A stretch of DNA of 6,968 nucleotides from Lactobacillales bacterium (GCA_015655485.1 JAATEZ010000211.1:1-6968); one strand, 5' to 3'. Positions 1 to 6,448 are shown, counted from the stretch's first letter. Made by a program: numbers and translations. The notes: generated by a model not told the origin, from the letters alone.

Positions 1-787
1 AGAAAACTTGAACGCACATCCAGCCCTTGTCCACAGCGTAGCCAAATACATCTCGATCAATAAAATCAGCATTGGTCATTTTTTGCTTCGTCATGACCGT
101 CGTGATCGCTTGGATCTGATCCCGATATTCTGCGGCCTTTTCAAATTCCATTGTCTCCGCAGCGGTCTGCATCTTGATCTCTAATTCCTTTTGTATCTCT
201 GTATACCCGCCATTCAAAAAATGCTTGATTTCCTGAACCATTTTTTGATAGCGCTCTTTAGATATATCAAAAACACAGGGGCCCAGGCATTGACCTAAAT
301 GATAATACAGACAAACTTCTTTAGGTAAAACCTTGCACTTGCGCAGTGGATATAATCGATCCAATAATTTTTTTGTTTCGTTAGCGGCCCAAACATCAGG
401 ATAAGGTCCAAAGTATAGTGCTTTATCTTTCAAAACTTTCCTAGTGATCAAAAGCCGCGGAAATTTTTCGTGGGTTATTTTGATAAACGGATAAGTCTTA
501 TCATCCTTTAACATAATATTATATTTAGGATCATTTTTTTTGATCAAATTTATTTCCAGCAATAAAGCTTCAATATTAGATTCGGTCACAATATATTCAA
601 AATCCTCTATTTCACTGACCAGCCGTTCAGTCTTCGTATCATGACTGCCGGAAAAATAGGAACGGACTCGATTTTTTAAGATTTTTGCTTTTCCTACGTA
701 AATGATAGTTCCGTTTTTATCTTTCATCAGGTAGCAGCCTGGCTGATCAGGCAATAAAGCAAGCTTGTTTTTAATACGATCATTCAT
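1..787 (-). CDS. uvrC: UvrABC excinuclease subunit C, N-terminal part (cut by window edge)
   Basis: UvrC makes both incisions around a DNA lesion after UvrA and UvrB have located it (nucleotide excision repair, cytoplasm). The first 262 residues are present, of about 590-600 usual for the family; the rest lies beyond the left edge. A GIY-YIG nuclease domain covers about residues 12-95: Tyr19, Tyr30, Lys33, Arg40, Tyr44 and Glu78 fit the family's catalytic set, with GCY and YVG for the name motifs. Four cysteines, 151, 159, 167 and 171, match the UvrC iron-sulphur motif. A UVR helical hairpin for UvrB contact lies at about 197-232. The missing part should hold the second nuclease (RNase H-like) and HhH domains. 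The start at 787 was chosen because it is in frame and follows a GGGAGA ribosome site; the ATG at 783 is out of frame. It has its own promoter. Its place behind trxA is the usual Firmicute order. Confidence 0.96.
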   Translation of the reverse strand, partial: MNDRIKNKLALLPDQPGCYLMKDKNGTIIYVGKAKILKNRVRSYFSGSHDTKTERLVSEIEDFEYIVTESNIEALLLEINLIKKNDPKYNIMLKDDKTYPFIKITHEKFPRLLITRKVLKDKALYFGPYPDVWAANETKKLLDRLYPLRKCKVLPKEVCLYYHLGQCLGPCVFDISKERYQKMVQEIKHFLNGGYTEIQKELEIKMQTAAETMEFEKAAEYRDQIQAITTVMTKQKMTNADFIDRDVFGYAVDKGWMCVQVF

Positions 788-822
788 TTATTTTTTCGTC
801 TCCCGCTTCCAGACTTTTCCTT

Positions 823-852
823 ATTATACCATTTCTCCTGCTCTATGCACAA
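823..852 (-). promoter_or_regulatory. Probable uvrC promoter (extended -10)
   Basis: On the minus strand there is a perfect TATAAT at 828-823 with the extended -10 form TGGTATAAT. A weak -35 candidate, TTGTGC (852-847), sits 18 bases upstream. Transcription would start near 816, giving a leader of about 30 bases. The GGGAGA at 804-799 is the ribosome site, 11 bases from the ATG, slightly long spacing. The promoter makes uvrC independent of trxA, consistent with the terminators between them. Confidence 0.7.
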
Positions 853-957
853 AAACGCCACCTCTGCTTTCCGGCAGAAACCTAAATCACAAATAAACAG
901 CGGATGAATTCAGCCGAAAATCAAAGAGAAGGAAATTCTTATTACTAGATCCATCGA

Positions 958-1122
958 GGCTGACTCATTAAGCAAGTTAAACTAAAAAAACCGCCTGAAT
1001 ACGAATAGGCGGCGGATCAAAATCAGCTTCTTCGCAAATAATCAGAACTATCCAGAAAATGTGAGAAGCTATTTTCGGTTAGTTTTATCTTTTTCTTGAA
1101 GCTGAATACTTTTGATACAACC
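958..1122 (-). repeat. Dispersed palindromic repeat, copy A (MITE-like)
   Basis: This 165-base block matches the block at 4144-4310 in the same orientation. A hand alignment gives about three quarters identity overall and 65 of 79 in the core (A 998-1076). The outer ends are loose inverted repeats: GGCTGACTCATTAA at the left, and GGTTGTATCAAAAG read on the minus strand at the right. Internal stems are CCGCCT/AGGCGG (991-996 with 1007-1012) and GAAAAT/ATTTTC (1055-1060 with 1071-1076). There is no open reading frame, so any mobility would need a transposase from elsewhere. Length and stem-loop content resemble E. faecalis EFAR elements (about 170 bp, from memory), but that is inference. The strand given is the direction in which its hairpin gains a U-tract. 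Confidence 0.8.
984..1012 (-). terminator. Intrinsic terminator hairpin inside repeat copy A
   Basis: On the minus strand a 6-bp GC-rich stem (CCGCCT, 10-base loop, AGGCGG) is followed at once by seven T (984-990). The shape is a standard rho-independent terminator. It lies behind the stronger trxA terminator, so it would act as a back-up, and it keeps trxA transcripts out of uvrC. An alternative register pairs CCGCC with the GGCGG at 1011-1015. Confidence 0.75.
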
Positions 1123-1152
1123 TCTAGAAGTCAAGCTTCATCTTTTCAGTCT

Positions 1153-1196
1153 AAAAAAAAGCTTTATAGAGATAGACTCTATCTCTATAAAGCTTT
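1153..1196 (-). terminator. Strong trxA terminator
   Basis: A perfect 18-bp stem pairs 1158-1175 with 1179-1196 around a three-base loop. On the minus strand the stem runs into an uninterrupted T-tract (1160-1153), 35-80 bases after the trxA stop. The other strand has only TTTGATTT after the stem, so termination in that direction would be weaker. The stem is AU-rich apart from its GC pairs but unusually long and perfect. Confidence 0.92.
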
Positions 1197-1230
1197 GATT
1201 TCTTATACTAAAATTAATCGTTTAATGATA

Positions 1231-1542
1231 CTAGATATATTTATTGACTACTTCTTTTAGCTGAGCCTTCTGATGAACGCCGATCAATTTTTCAACTACT
1301 TCGCCATCTTTCTTTAATAACAAAGTTGGAATGCTCATAATACCAAATTCTTGAGGGGTTGCCTGATTTTCATCGACATCCATTTTTACTACTTTTAGCT
1401 GATCGCCATATTCTGTTTCCAGCTGATCCAAAATTGGAGACTGCATCCGGCATGGACCACACCACGTTGCCCAAAAATCAACTAAAACTAAGCCTTCATC
1501 TGTCTCTTGTGTAAAATTTTTATCTTCAATTGCTTGTGCCAT
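1231..1542 (-). CDS. trxA: Thioredoxin
   Basis: Thioredoxin is the small cytoplasmic dithiol protein that reduces disulphides in ribonucleotide reductase, peroxidases and methionine sulphoxide reductase, and is itself reduced by thioredoxin reductase. The 103 residues are the normal full length. The active site WCGPC is at residues 27-31 (Cys28 and Cys31). The buried Asp22, the cis-proline in SIPT (Pro72) and the conserved glycine at 88 before the C-terminal helix are all present, so it should be active. The start at 1542 has an excellent AGGAGG ribosome site. It lies 87 bases after mutS2 with no terminator between them, so it can be read from mutS2, but a perfect extended -10 in the gap gives it its own promoter. 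The trxA-uvrC neighbourhood is conserved in Firmicutes. Confidence 0.98.
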   Translation of the reverse strand: MAQAIEDKNFTQETDEGLVLVDFWATWCGPCRMQSPILDQLETEYGDQLKVVKMDVDENQATPQEFGIMSIPTLLLKKDGEVVEKLIGVHQKAQLKEVVNKYI

Positions 1543-1580
1543 TATTGATTTACCTCCTAAAGTCGTTTTACTGTAAAATC

Positions 1581-1589
1581 ATTATAACA
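1581..1589 (-). promoter_or_regulatory. Probable trxA promoter (extended -10)
   Basis: The mutS2-trxA gap contains TGTTATAAT on the minus strand: a perfect TATAAT (1586-1581) with the extended TG. No good -35 is seen at 17 bases; a TTGATA lies 21 bases upstream, too far to count. The start would be near 1574, giving a leader of about 30 bases ending in AGGAGG. Separate transcription fits a protein needed in much greater amounts than MutS2. Confidence 0.7.
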
Positions 1590-1629
1590 AAATTTCTGAA
1601 AAATCCCTATCAATCTGCTTGTCACGAAC

Positions 1630-3999
1630 TCATTTGAAATAAACGATCGTTGCGCCATTTCCGCCTTGATTCGACGGAGCAAATTCAAACTTCTGAACAC
1701 TCGGATGGTTTTGCAAATATTCAGTGATCCCCTGCCGCAAAACACCTGTTCCTTTTCCATGAACGATCGTCACCTGTGAGTATCCTGCCAGGATCGCTGC
1801 ATCAAGATATTGGTCTACTTCATTCAGAGCTTCCTCATAGCGTTTCCCTCTTAGATCCAGCTGCGTTTGAACATGACTGCTGTTTTCCGAGTGGACAGTC
1901 GCTATCCCTCTAGTTTTCGTTTCTTTTTCTGGAGCAGCAGGGCGCATATCTTCTTCGGATATCGTCATTTTTATGATACCAAGCTGAACTTGCCATTTCT
2001 GATTTTTCATTTTTTTCACCAATACTCCGCGTTGACCATAGGTTTCCACCATCACTTCGTCCCCTGGTTTTAATTCTTTTGCTTTTTTAGCTTTTTGCAA
2101 AACCTTGTTTTTGACTAGATGCTCTTCATCTTGTTGCAAATTGGTCAGTTGCGTTTTTGCTTCAATCAGCTGATGCTCCTTGACACCGCCGGGTTGTCCG
2201 CTGGCCAGTTGCATTTTACGAATATCCGCAATGATTTTTTCAGCTTCATCCTGCGCAGTCCCAATGATTTTATTCGCTTCTTTTCTTCCTCGGGACAATT
2301 CAGTTTCTCGTTCTTGAAAAAAATACGTATAGGCCTCTTTTAAATCATGATAAAGCTTTTCAGCTTCTTCTTCATAATGACGCAGCTCCAAATATTCAGT
2401 ATCCGCCATTTTACGCCGGTTCTCTAAATCAGCGATCATTTCATTTAAATCTTGACTTTCTCCATCCATGATCTGCTTGGCAGAATCAATGATTTGACCG
2501 ACCAAACCCAAACGATGCGAAATTTCAAAAGCGTTACTGCGGCCTGGCACACCAATCAGCAAGTGATAAGTCGGGCTAAGTGTGTCCACATCAAACTCCA
2601 TGCTCGCATTGATCGTTTTGGGCCGATTATACCCATAGATTTTAAGTTCAGGATAATGAGTGGTCGCCATAACATAAGCTCCTGTTGTTCCTATAGCATC
2701 TAAAATCGCAATGGCCAAAGCCGCCCCTTCCTGAGGATCTGTTCCGGCACCTAATTCATCAAATAAAATCAGTGAATTTTGATTTGTCTTTTTTAGAATG
2801 GCCACAATATTAGTCATATGGGATGAAAACGTACTTAAATTTTGCTCGATCGATTGTTCATCCCCTATATCAGCAAATATTTCATCAAAGATCCCCATTT
2901 GGCTTTCTTCGGCTACCGGGATCGGCAACCCCGCCTGTCCCATAAGCTGTAAAAGCCCTAATGTTTTTAACGTGATCGTTTTGCCGCCGGTATTGGGGCC
3001 GGTGATCACGACGGTTTGATAGGCTTCACCAATCAAAATATCATTGGCAACAACCAAGGCTTCATCAATGAGCGGATGCCGGGCCTGCCGGAAAATCACA
3101 TGATTTTCGATGCTGATAGCTGGAACAACCGCTTTTTGACTTTTAGCGAACTGTGCTTTAGCTTGAATAAAATCTAATTTTCCAAGAACATAAGCATTAT
3201 GCAAAATTTCTTTACGATAGGGAGCTAATTGATTGGACAGCTCTGCCAAAATACGTTCGATTTCTTTTCGTTCAGCAATTTGATGCTGCCGCAAGCGATT
3301 ATTTAACTCGACCACTTGCTTTGGTTCGATAAATACCGTTTGCCCGGAAGCGCTCTGGTCATGGACTACTCCGCCAAAATGACTCCGATACTCTTGCTTC
3401 ACCGGAATAACATAACGCTCATTACGAATCGTTACGATCGCTTCACTGAGATAACGGGCGCTTTTTCCATGAACAATGCTGTCTAACTGCTCCCGAATAT
3501 TCTGCTCTGATCGTCTGATTTGGCTGCGGATTGTTTTTAATGCCGCGGAAGCTTCATCTGTTACTTGACCGTCCTCATCGATAGCTGTATGAAGACTTCT
3601 TGTTAGTTCTGGTAAAACCTCCATCTGCGCGATCCACTCATACAGCCGCTCCAACTCGATTTCAGCATCTTCAAGATCGGAAAAAAATTTCTGCAGCTCC
3701 AATGTTGTTTGCATCACTCGGCCTACTTGAGCTAACTCAATTCCATTTAGAGAAGCCCCGATCTCGATCCGCTTCATATGCGGCCGAATATTTTCTAATT
3801 TTGGGATTGGGATCCCTCCGCGCAATCGCAGAATTTTCATTCCATCCTCAGATTCAGCCAAAGCTCTTTCAATGACCAGCTGATCTTTTAATGGCTGCAA
3901 GTCAGCGATTTCCTCTTTACCGGCAGCGGTAACTATATATTTACCCAAAAGTTGTTTGATTTTTTCAAACTCTAAAGTATTCATTATCTTCTTATTCAT
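1630..3999 (-). CDS. mutS2: MutS2 family ATPase/Smr endonuclease
   Basis: MutS2 is a MutS relative without the mismatch-binding domain. It is reported to limit recombination in some bacteria and to act on collided ribosomes in Bacillus; which role dominates here cannot be told. The 789 residues match family length. In order: a helical lever/clamp region (about 1-310); the ABC-type ATPase with Walker A GPNTGGKT (334-341) and Walker B ILFDELGAGTDP (Asp414, Glu415); a charged coiled coil (about 515-640); a small KOW-like beta region (about 650-690); and a C-terminal Smr domain with LDLRG (714-718) and HGKGTG from His747. All key motifs are intact. The ATG at 3999 was chosen over the upstream in-frame GTG at 4011 because AGGTGG (4013-4008) sits 8 bases before it, and the protein then begins MNKKI as relatives do. 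A repeat with terminators separates it from cvpA. Confidence 0.96.
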   Translation of the reverse strand: MNKKIMNTLEFEKIKQLLGKYIVTAAGKEEIADLQPLKDQLVIERALAESEDGMKILRLRGGIPIPKLENIRPHMKRIEIGASLNGIELAQVGRVMQTTLELQKFFSDLEDAEIELERLYEWIAQMEVLPELTRSLHTAIDEDGQVTDEASAALKTIRSQIRRSEQNIREQLDSIVHGKSARYLSEAIVTIRNERYVIPVKQEYRSHFGGVVHDQSASGQTVFIEPKQVVELNNRLRQHQIAERKEIERILAELSNQLAPYRKEILHNAYVLGKLDFIQAKAQFAKSQKAVVPAISIENHVIFRQARHPLIDEALVVANDILIGEAYQTVVITGPNTGGKTITLKTLGLLQLMGQAGLPIPVAEESQMGIFDEIFADIGDEQSIEQNLSTFSSHMTNIVAILKKTNQNSLILFDELGAGTDPQEGAALAIAILDAIGTTGAYVMATTHYPELKIYGYNRPKTINASMEFDVDTLSPTYHLLIGVPGRSNAFEISHRLGLVGQIIDSAKQIMDGESQDLNEMIADLENRRKMADTEYLELRHYEEEAEKLYHDLKEAYTYFFQERETELSRGRKEANKIIGTAQDEAEKIIADIRKMQLASGQPGGVKEHQLIEAKTQLTNLQQDEEHLVKNKVLQKAKKAKELKPGDEVMVETYGQRGVLVKKMKNQKWQVQLGIIKMTISEEDMRPAAPEKETKTRGIATVHSENSSHVQTQLDLRGKRYEEALNEVDQYLDAAILAGYSQVTIVHGKGTGVLRQGITEYLQNHPSVQKFEFAPSNQGGNGATIVYFK

Positions 4000-4111
4000 G
4001 AATTTTACCACCTATCTTTCTAAAGCTCTTACAACTAAAGCCGCGTGGTTCTGGATACTTGTCCTCAATTCCTGATAAAATGGACATCGGAGAGCTCCTG
4101 AAAAATGTGAA

Positions 4112-4136
4112 AAGCTCGCTGAAGGAAAGTGAGCTT
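4112..4136 (-). repeat. Hairpin beside repeat copy B, possible weak terminator or extra repeat module
   Basis: AAGCTCGCT (4112-4120) pairs with AGTGAGCTT (4128-4136) around a 7-base loop, with one G-T pair. On the minus strand the stem is followed by TTTTCACATTTTT, an interrupted T-rich run, so termination is possible but weak. The adjoining CCTGAAAAATGTGAAAAGCT (4097-4116) closely copies a motif inside both repeats, suggesting a partial extra unit of the same family. Confidence 0.55.
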
Positions 4137-4181
4137 AAAAAACGGCTGGTCCATTAATCAACTTAAATTAATGAGCCAGCC
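4137..4181 (-). terminator. Intrinsic terminator hairpin at the distal end of repeat copy B
   Basis: On the minus strand a 15-base arm (4181-4167) pairs with 4158-4144, with 13 matched pairs around a two-base internal mismatch and an 8-base loop. It ends in GGCTGG/CCAGCC and is followed by G and six T (4142-4137). It lies about 130 bases after the cvpA stop and should end or thin out zapA-cvpA transcripts before mutS2. Confidence 0.75.
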
Positions 4182-4310
4182 CTAAATACGAATAAATGCT
4201 GGATCAAAAGCAGCTTCTTAAGAAATAATTCGAATTATCCAGAAAATATGAAAAGCTATTTTCCAGATATTCTTCTCTTTTTCTTGAAACTGAACGTTTT
4301 TGACTCAGCC
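4144..4310 (-). repeat. Dispersed palindromic repeat, copy B (MITE-like)
   Basis: This 167-base copy matches 958-1122. Its ends are better inverted repeats than in copy A: GGCTGGTCCATTAA at the left against GGCTGAGTCAAAAA read on the minus strand at the right. Internal structure includes the terminator stem (4144-4181), an alternative stem CCAGC/GCTGG (4176-4180 with 4198-4202), a perfect 14-base palindrome ATAATTCGAATTAT (4225-4238) and GAAAAT/ATTTTC (4242-4247 with 4258-4263). It codes for nothing. GCTTA occurs at 4133-4137 and 4311-4315, a possible but weak target duplication. It lies two bases from the cvpA stop codon. Confidence 0.8.
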
Positions 4311-4312
4311 GC

Positions 4313-4861
4313 TTATTTTATGATTGAACTGATCCACCAGTCATAAATTTGCGCGGATAAAACAGGAGTATTTTGGACCATGAAACGTGCCAGCCCACTT
4401 TGCCTAAATTGATTTTGAACGATATCTAACGGGACCATCGAAAGAGCATATAGAATCAAAAAAAGTGCTACATAGGCAACAAATAATCCTAAAATCCCTC
4501 CGCCAATTGTATTGACCTGTTTGACCACAGGAAAAAAAGTCAGGCGGTGCAGAAAAACGCCAACAAAACGGATCACCATCCAACCTAAAAATAAAATCAG
4601 CAAAAAAGCAATCGCCGCATAAAAAGCCTGGTCTAATTCCAGCCCCAATTGCTGGCTAAAGAAAACAAATTTACTGTCTTCAGTAGCGGATGGATAAGGA
4701 ATCAGCAGTTCTAGTTTGGGCGCTAGGATCTGATAATAATTTTTGGCCACAAAATATGCCATAAAGTACCCGAAAGTATAAACTGTCTGTAGAACAAAAC
4801 CGCGCCTGGCTCCATTGTAAAATCCATTGGCTAATATAAGTAATAAAACAATTGTTAACAT
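4313..4861 (-). CDS. cvpA: CvpA family membrane protein
   Basis: This is a 182-residue integral membrane protein of the CvpA family, named for colicin V production in E. coli. The biochemical role is not established, though the family is linked to envelope integrity. Four hydrophobic segments are visible at about residues 2-14, 22-43, 79-104 and 115-143. Between the first two lies the family-like NGARRGF stretch with positive charge, and a loop of about 30 residues follows the second. The C-terminal 35 residues are amphipathic. The ATG at 4861 lies two bases after the zapA stop with AAGGA upstream, so translation is probably coupled to zapA. The stop codon lies two bases from repeat copy B. 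In Firmicutes this gene normally sits between zapA and polX or mutS2, which supports the assignment more than any single motif. Confidence 0.88.
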   Translation of the reverse strand: MLTIVLLLILANGFYNGARRGFVLQTVYTFGYFMAYFVAKNYYQILAPKLELLIPYPSATEDSKFVFFSQQLGLELDQAFYAAIAFLLILFLGWMVIRFVGVFLHRLTFFPVVKQVNTIGGGILGLFVAYVALFLILYALSMVPLDIVQNQFRQSGLARFMVQNTPVLSAQIYDWWISSIIK

Positions 4862-4863
4862 AC

Positions 4864-5337
4864 TTATGATCCTTTTTCGTTAGATTTCTCTTGATTTTGT
4901 TGAATTTTTTCCTTTACTTGCTGGTTAATGATCTTCTGAGCTTCAATATGGCTGGTCACTTGAGCGGCATCGCCTTTTTCTTGCAGTACTTTCTGAGCCT
5001 GCTGCTCCATTTCTGTGATTCGATTTAAACGAGCTTCTAATTCGGCCGTATGCTCAGCATTTTTTTCAAGTCCGCTTAATTTTTCATTTAATTCGTTCAA
5101 TTTTTGAGTCAAATTTAAAATTTGTTCCTGTTTTTTTATTTGATCAGAAACAGTATTCACAGCTAAAAGGATAGCCGACTGTTCTTCTGTCATCTGAGGA
5201 GAATATTGCAGGATCTCTTCCAGCTGCTGGTTCACCACATCCATGACAATATCCATATGCTCTTTGGTTTCTTTGCCTATAATTGTATAGCTTTTTCCAG
5301 CTATGGTCGCTTTATATCTGTTTTTTTCCTGAGACAT
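4864..5337 (-). CDS. zapA: Cell division protein ZapA with long C-terminal coiled coil
   Basis: ZapA binds FtsZ and promotes bundling of protofilaments in the Z-ring at midcell. The N-terminal 75 residues or so fit the family: a basic start (KNRYKATIAGKSYTIIGKE), a helix with HMDIVMDVVNQQLEEIL, and the AILLAVNTVSDQI segment before the coiled coil. The protein is 157 residues, well above the 85 or so of Bacillus ZapA. The extra length, about 80-157, is Glu, Gln and Lys rich and predicted to be helical coiled coil. The ATG at 5337 was chosen because GGAGGAG stands 9-10 bases before it; the in-frame ATG at 5358 precedes that site and adds seven unlikely residues. It is the first gene of a unit with cvpA. 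Bacillus has rnhC next to it, but here dat and a transporter take that side. Confidence 0.92.
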   Translation of the reverse strand: MSQEKNRYKATIAGKSYTIIGKETKEHMDIVMDVVNQQLEEILQYSPQMTEEQSAILLAVNTVSDQIKKQEQILNLTQKLNELNEKLSGLEKNAEHTAELEARLNRITEMEQQAQKVLQEKGDAAQVTSHIEAQKIINQQVKEKIQQNQEKSNEKGS

Positions 5338-5371
5338 TCTAAAATCTCCTCCGTTCATTCACTTGATGCCT

Positions 5372-5400
5372 ATTTTAACACGAAATCCCTAATTTAAGAA
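5372..5400 (-). promoter_or_regulatory. Probable zapA-cvpA promoter
   Basis: On the minus strand an extended -10, TGTTAAAAT, has its TAAAAT hexamer at 5377-5372. The hexamer 17 bases upstream, TTCTTA (5400-5395), is a poor -35. Transcription would start near 5365, giving a leader of about 28 bases. It lies about 80 bases past the dat terminator, as expected for a new unit. The sequence just after the -10 resembles that before dat (see findings). Confidence 0.6.
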
Positions 5401-5457
5401 AGAGTTCTGCGATATTTTCCTTTTTCAATTGTTTCTTCAATCAAAATAACGTTAAAC

Positions 5458-5499
5458 AAAAAAAGACACAAAGAAATTCTCGCTCGAATTTCTTGTGCC
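5458..5499 (-). terminator. Strong dat terminator
   Basis: About 40 bases after the dat stop, 5499-5486 pairs with 5479-5465 on the minus strand. The stem has about 13 pairs with one bulged A and one mismatch near the base, and a 6-base loop. It is followed by seven T (5464-5458). It cleanly separates dat from zapA. Confidence 0.92.
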
Positions 5500-5539
5500 A
5501 CTTCTGATCATTTAAAACTGAACAAACAATAAAACAAGG

Positions 5540-6406
5540 TCAAAGCTGCCCTGTGTCAGAGATTTTCTGATTTGTTTCTTGATAAAATTCTTTAGATAAT
5601 GCGGTTTGTAATTGAGTCAGATTCATTTCATTTTTACCGCCAACTGGAATTCCATCGATTTCATAGGCCGCAACGCAAAAATTCCCCGAACTGGAAACAA
5701 TTATTTCATCAGCATCCATCATTTCGGCCAGTGTAAATGCCTGTTCGACTACCGGTATCCCGAGCAAACGGCAATGCCTGATCAGATGTGCCCGGGCGAT
5801 CCCGGCCAAAATCTGATGATCCGCAGGTGCTGTTTTAAAAATGCCCTTCTTTATGATGTGTATATTGCTGTGAGCACATTCAGTAACTAGTCCATCCCTA
5901 TAAAAAACCGTTTCATAACATCCCGCTTCTTTCGCTCTTTGACTGGCCATCACATTAGGAATCAAATTCAGCGTTTTAATATGACACATCTGGTAACGAA
6001 TATCTTTTTCGGTACGAAGTCTGATCTTCCCGGTCATATCCGGAAAAGAAAAAGATTTTAATGTCACGGTTAAATTTGGTTGGTTATCCCTTGGAAAGAC
6101 ATGATTTCTGCTCTCAGTTCCACGAGAAACCTGCCAATAAACTAATTGATCAGGAGTATCCAGCTTTTGTACCAAATCATTCAACAATTTTTTCAATTCT
6201 TCCTTAGAAAAATTTAGCTGGAGCGATAGCAACTCCGCACTCTTAAAAAAACGTTCTACATGTTCCTCTAAACAAAAAATCGTATAATTTCCGCAAAGAG
6301 TTGCTTCATAGACCCCATCCCCAAACCAATTGGCGCGATCGTTGATAGGGATCATCATTTCGTCCGTCTCGCTTATTTTGCCGTTATAATATGCCAAAGT
6401 CCTCAT
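5540..6406 (-). CDS. dat: D-amino acid (D-alanine) aminotransferase, PLP fold type IV
   Basis: The enzyme swaps the amino group between D-alanine and 2-oxoglutarate to give pyruvate and D-glutamate, supplying D-amino acids for peptidoglycan. It is 288 residues, family length. The pyridoxal phosphate lysine is Lys144 in HIKTLNLIPN, and Glu176 should contact the ring nitrogen. Tyr33 (FGDGVYE) with Arg100 and His102 (RGTESRNH) match the carboxylate trap of the Bacillus enzyme (Tyr31, Arg98, His100), favouring D-amino acid transaminase over branched-chain transaminase or aminodeoxychorismate lyase. The phosphate-site GIT of that enzyme reads GIA here (Ala204). The ATG at 6406 has GGAGGG 10 bases upstream. 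A strong terminator closes the gene. The 80-base gap to the transporter holds a candidate promoter, so dat may be transcribed alone or with it. Confidence 0.92.
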   Translation of the reverse strand: MRTLAYYNGKISETDEMMIPINDRANWFGDGVYEATLCGNYTIFCLEEHVERFFKSAELLSLQLNFSKEELKKLLNDLVQKLDTPDQLVYWQVSRGTESRNHVFPRDNQPNLTVTLKSFSFPDMTGKIRLRTEKDIRYQMCHIKTLNLIPNVMASQRAKEAGCYETVFYRDGLVTECAHSNIHIIKKGIFKTAPADHQILAGIARAHLIRHCRLLGIPVVEQAFTLAEMMDADEIIVSSSGNFCVAAYEIDGIPVGGKNEMNLTQLQTALSKEFYQETNQKISDTGQL

Positions 6407-6448
6407 TGAGCTGTGCCCTCCATCTCACATGATAAAATTTTCACTTGC

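Larger units (their letters stand above)
788..1230. other. 443-base non-coding gap between uvrC and trxA
   Basis: I see no coding frame with a start and ribosome site here. Reading from trxA towards uvrC, the gap holds the 18-bp trxA terminator (1153-1196), a short unassigned stretch, one copy of the dispersed repeat (958-1122) with a second terminator hairpin inside, an AT-rich stretch with no clear signal (about 853-957), and the uvrC promoter and leader. The gap is long for this otherwise compact region, and the repeat accounts for over a third of it. Confidence 0.8.
4012..4312. other. 301-base non-coding gap between cvpA and mutS2
   Basis: No coding frame is supported. The gap holds repeat copy B (4144-4310), which begins two bases after the cvpA stop codon, then an extra hairpin (4112-4136), then about 100 bases of mutS2 leader. 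That leader contains a 5-bp TGTCC/GGACA stem (4060-4064 with 4082-4086) and the AGGTGG ribosome site. I found no convincing promoter for mutS2: TTCACA (4114-4109) resembles a -35, but nothing like TATAAT follows at the right distance. Confidence 0.75.

Noticed and set aside
870..890. Small TCTGC/GCAGA hairpin upstream of uvrC
   Set aside because: Only five pairs, no T-tract and no placement that suggests a function.
945..1128. CTAGA on both sides of repeat copy A as a target duplication
   Set aside because: The two copies lie at different distances (8 and 1 bases) from the element ends, and a five-base match is expected by chance.
788..1230. Possible small gene or RNA gene in the uvrC-trxA gap
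   Set aside because: No start with a ribosome site and no promoter-to-terminator arrangement beyond the repeat and the assigned signals.
1867..3875. Several plus-strand open frames of 68-91 codons opposite mutS2
   Set aside because: They lie inside a well-supported gene, lack convincing ribosome sites and resemble no known protein; they are antisense shadows.
4000..4011. GTG start four codons upstream of the chosen mutS2 start
   Set aside because: It overlaps AGGTGG, which is correctly spaced for the ATG at 3999, and relatives begin near MNKKI.
4030..4056. ACCACGCGG-like string in the mutS2 leader, reminiscent of a T-box antiterminator
   Set aside because: It does not match the T-box consensus in order, there is no specifier stem or fitting terminator downstream, and mutS2 is not a T-box-regulated gene class.
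5338..5358. Upstream in-frame ATG that would lengthen ZapA by seven residues
   Set aside because: The GGAGGAG ribosome site lies inside this extension and fits the ATG at 5337; the added residues are simply the translated ribosome site region.
5612..5890. Plus-strand open frame of 92 codons opposite dat
   Set aside because: Fully antisense to dat, composition follows the complementary frame, and no ribosome site or promoter was seen.
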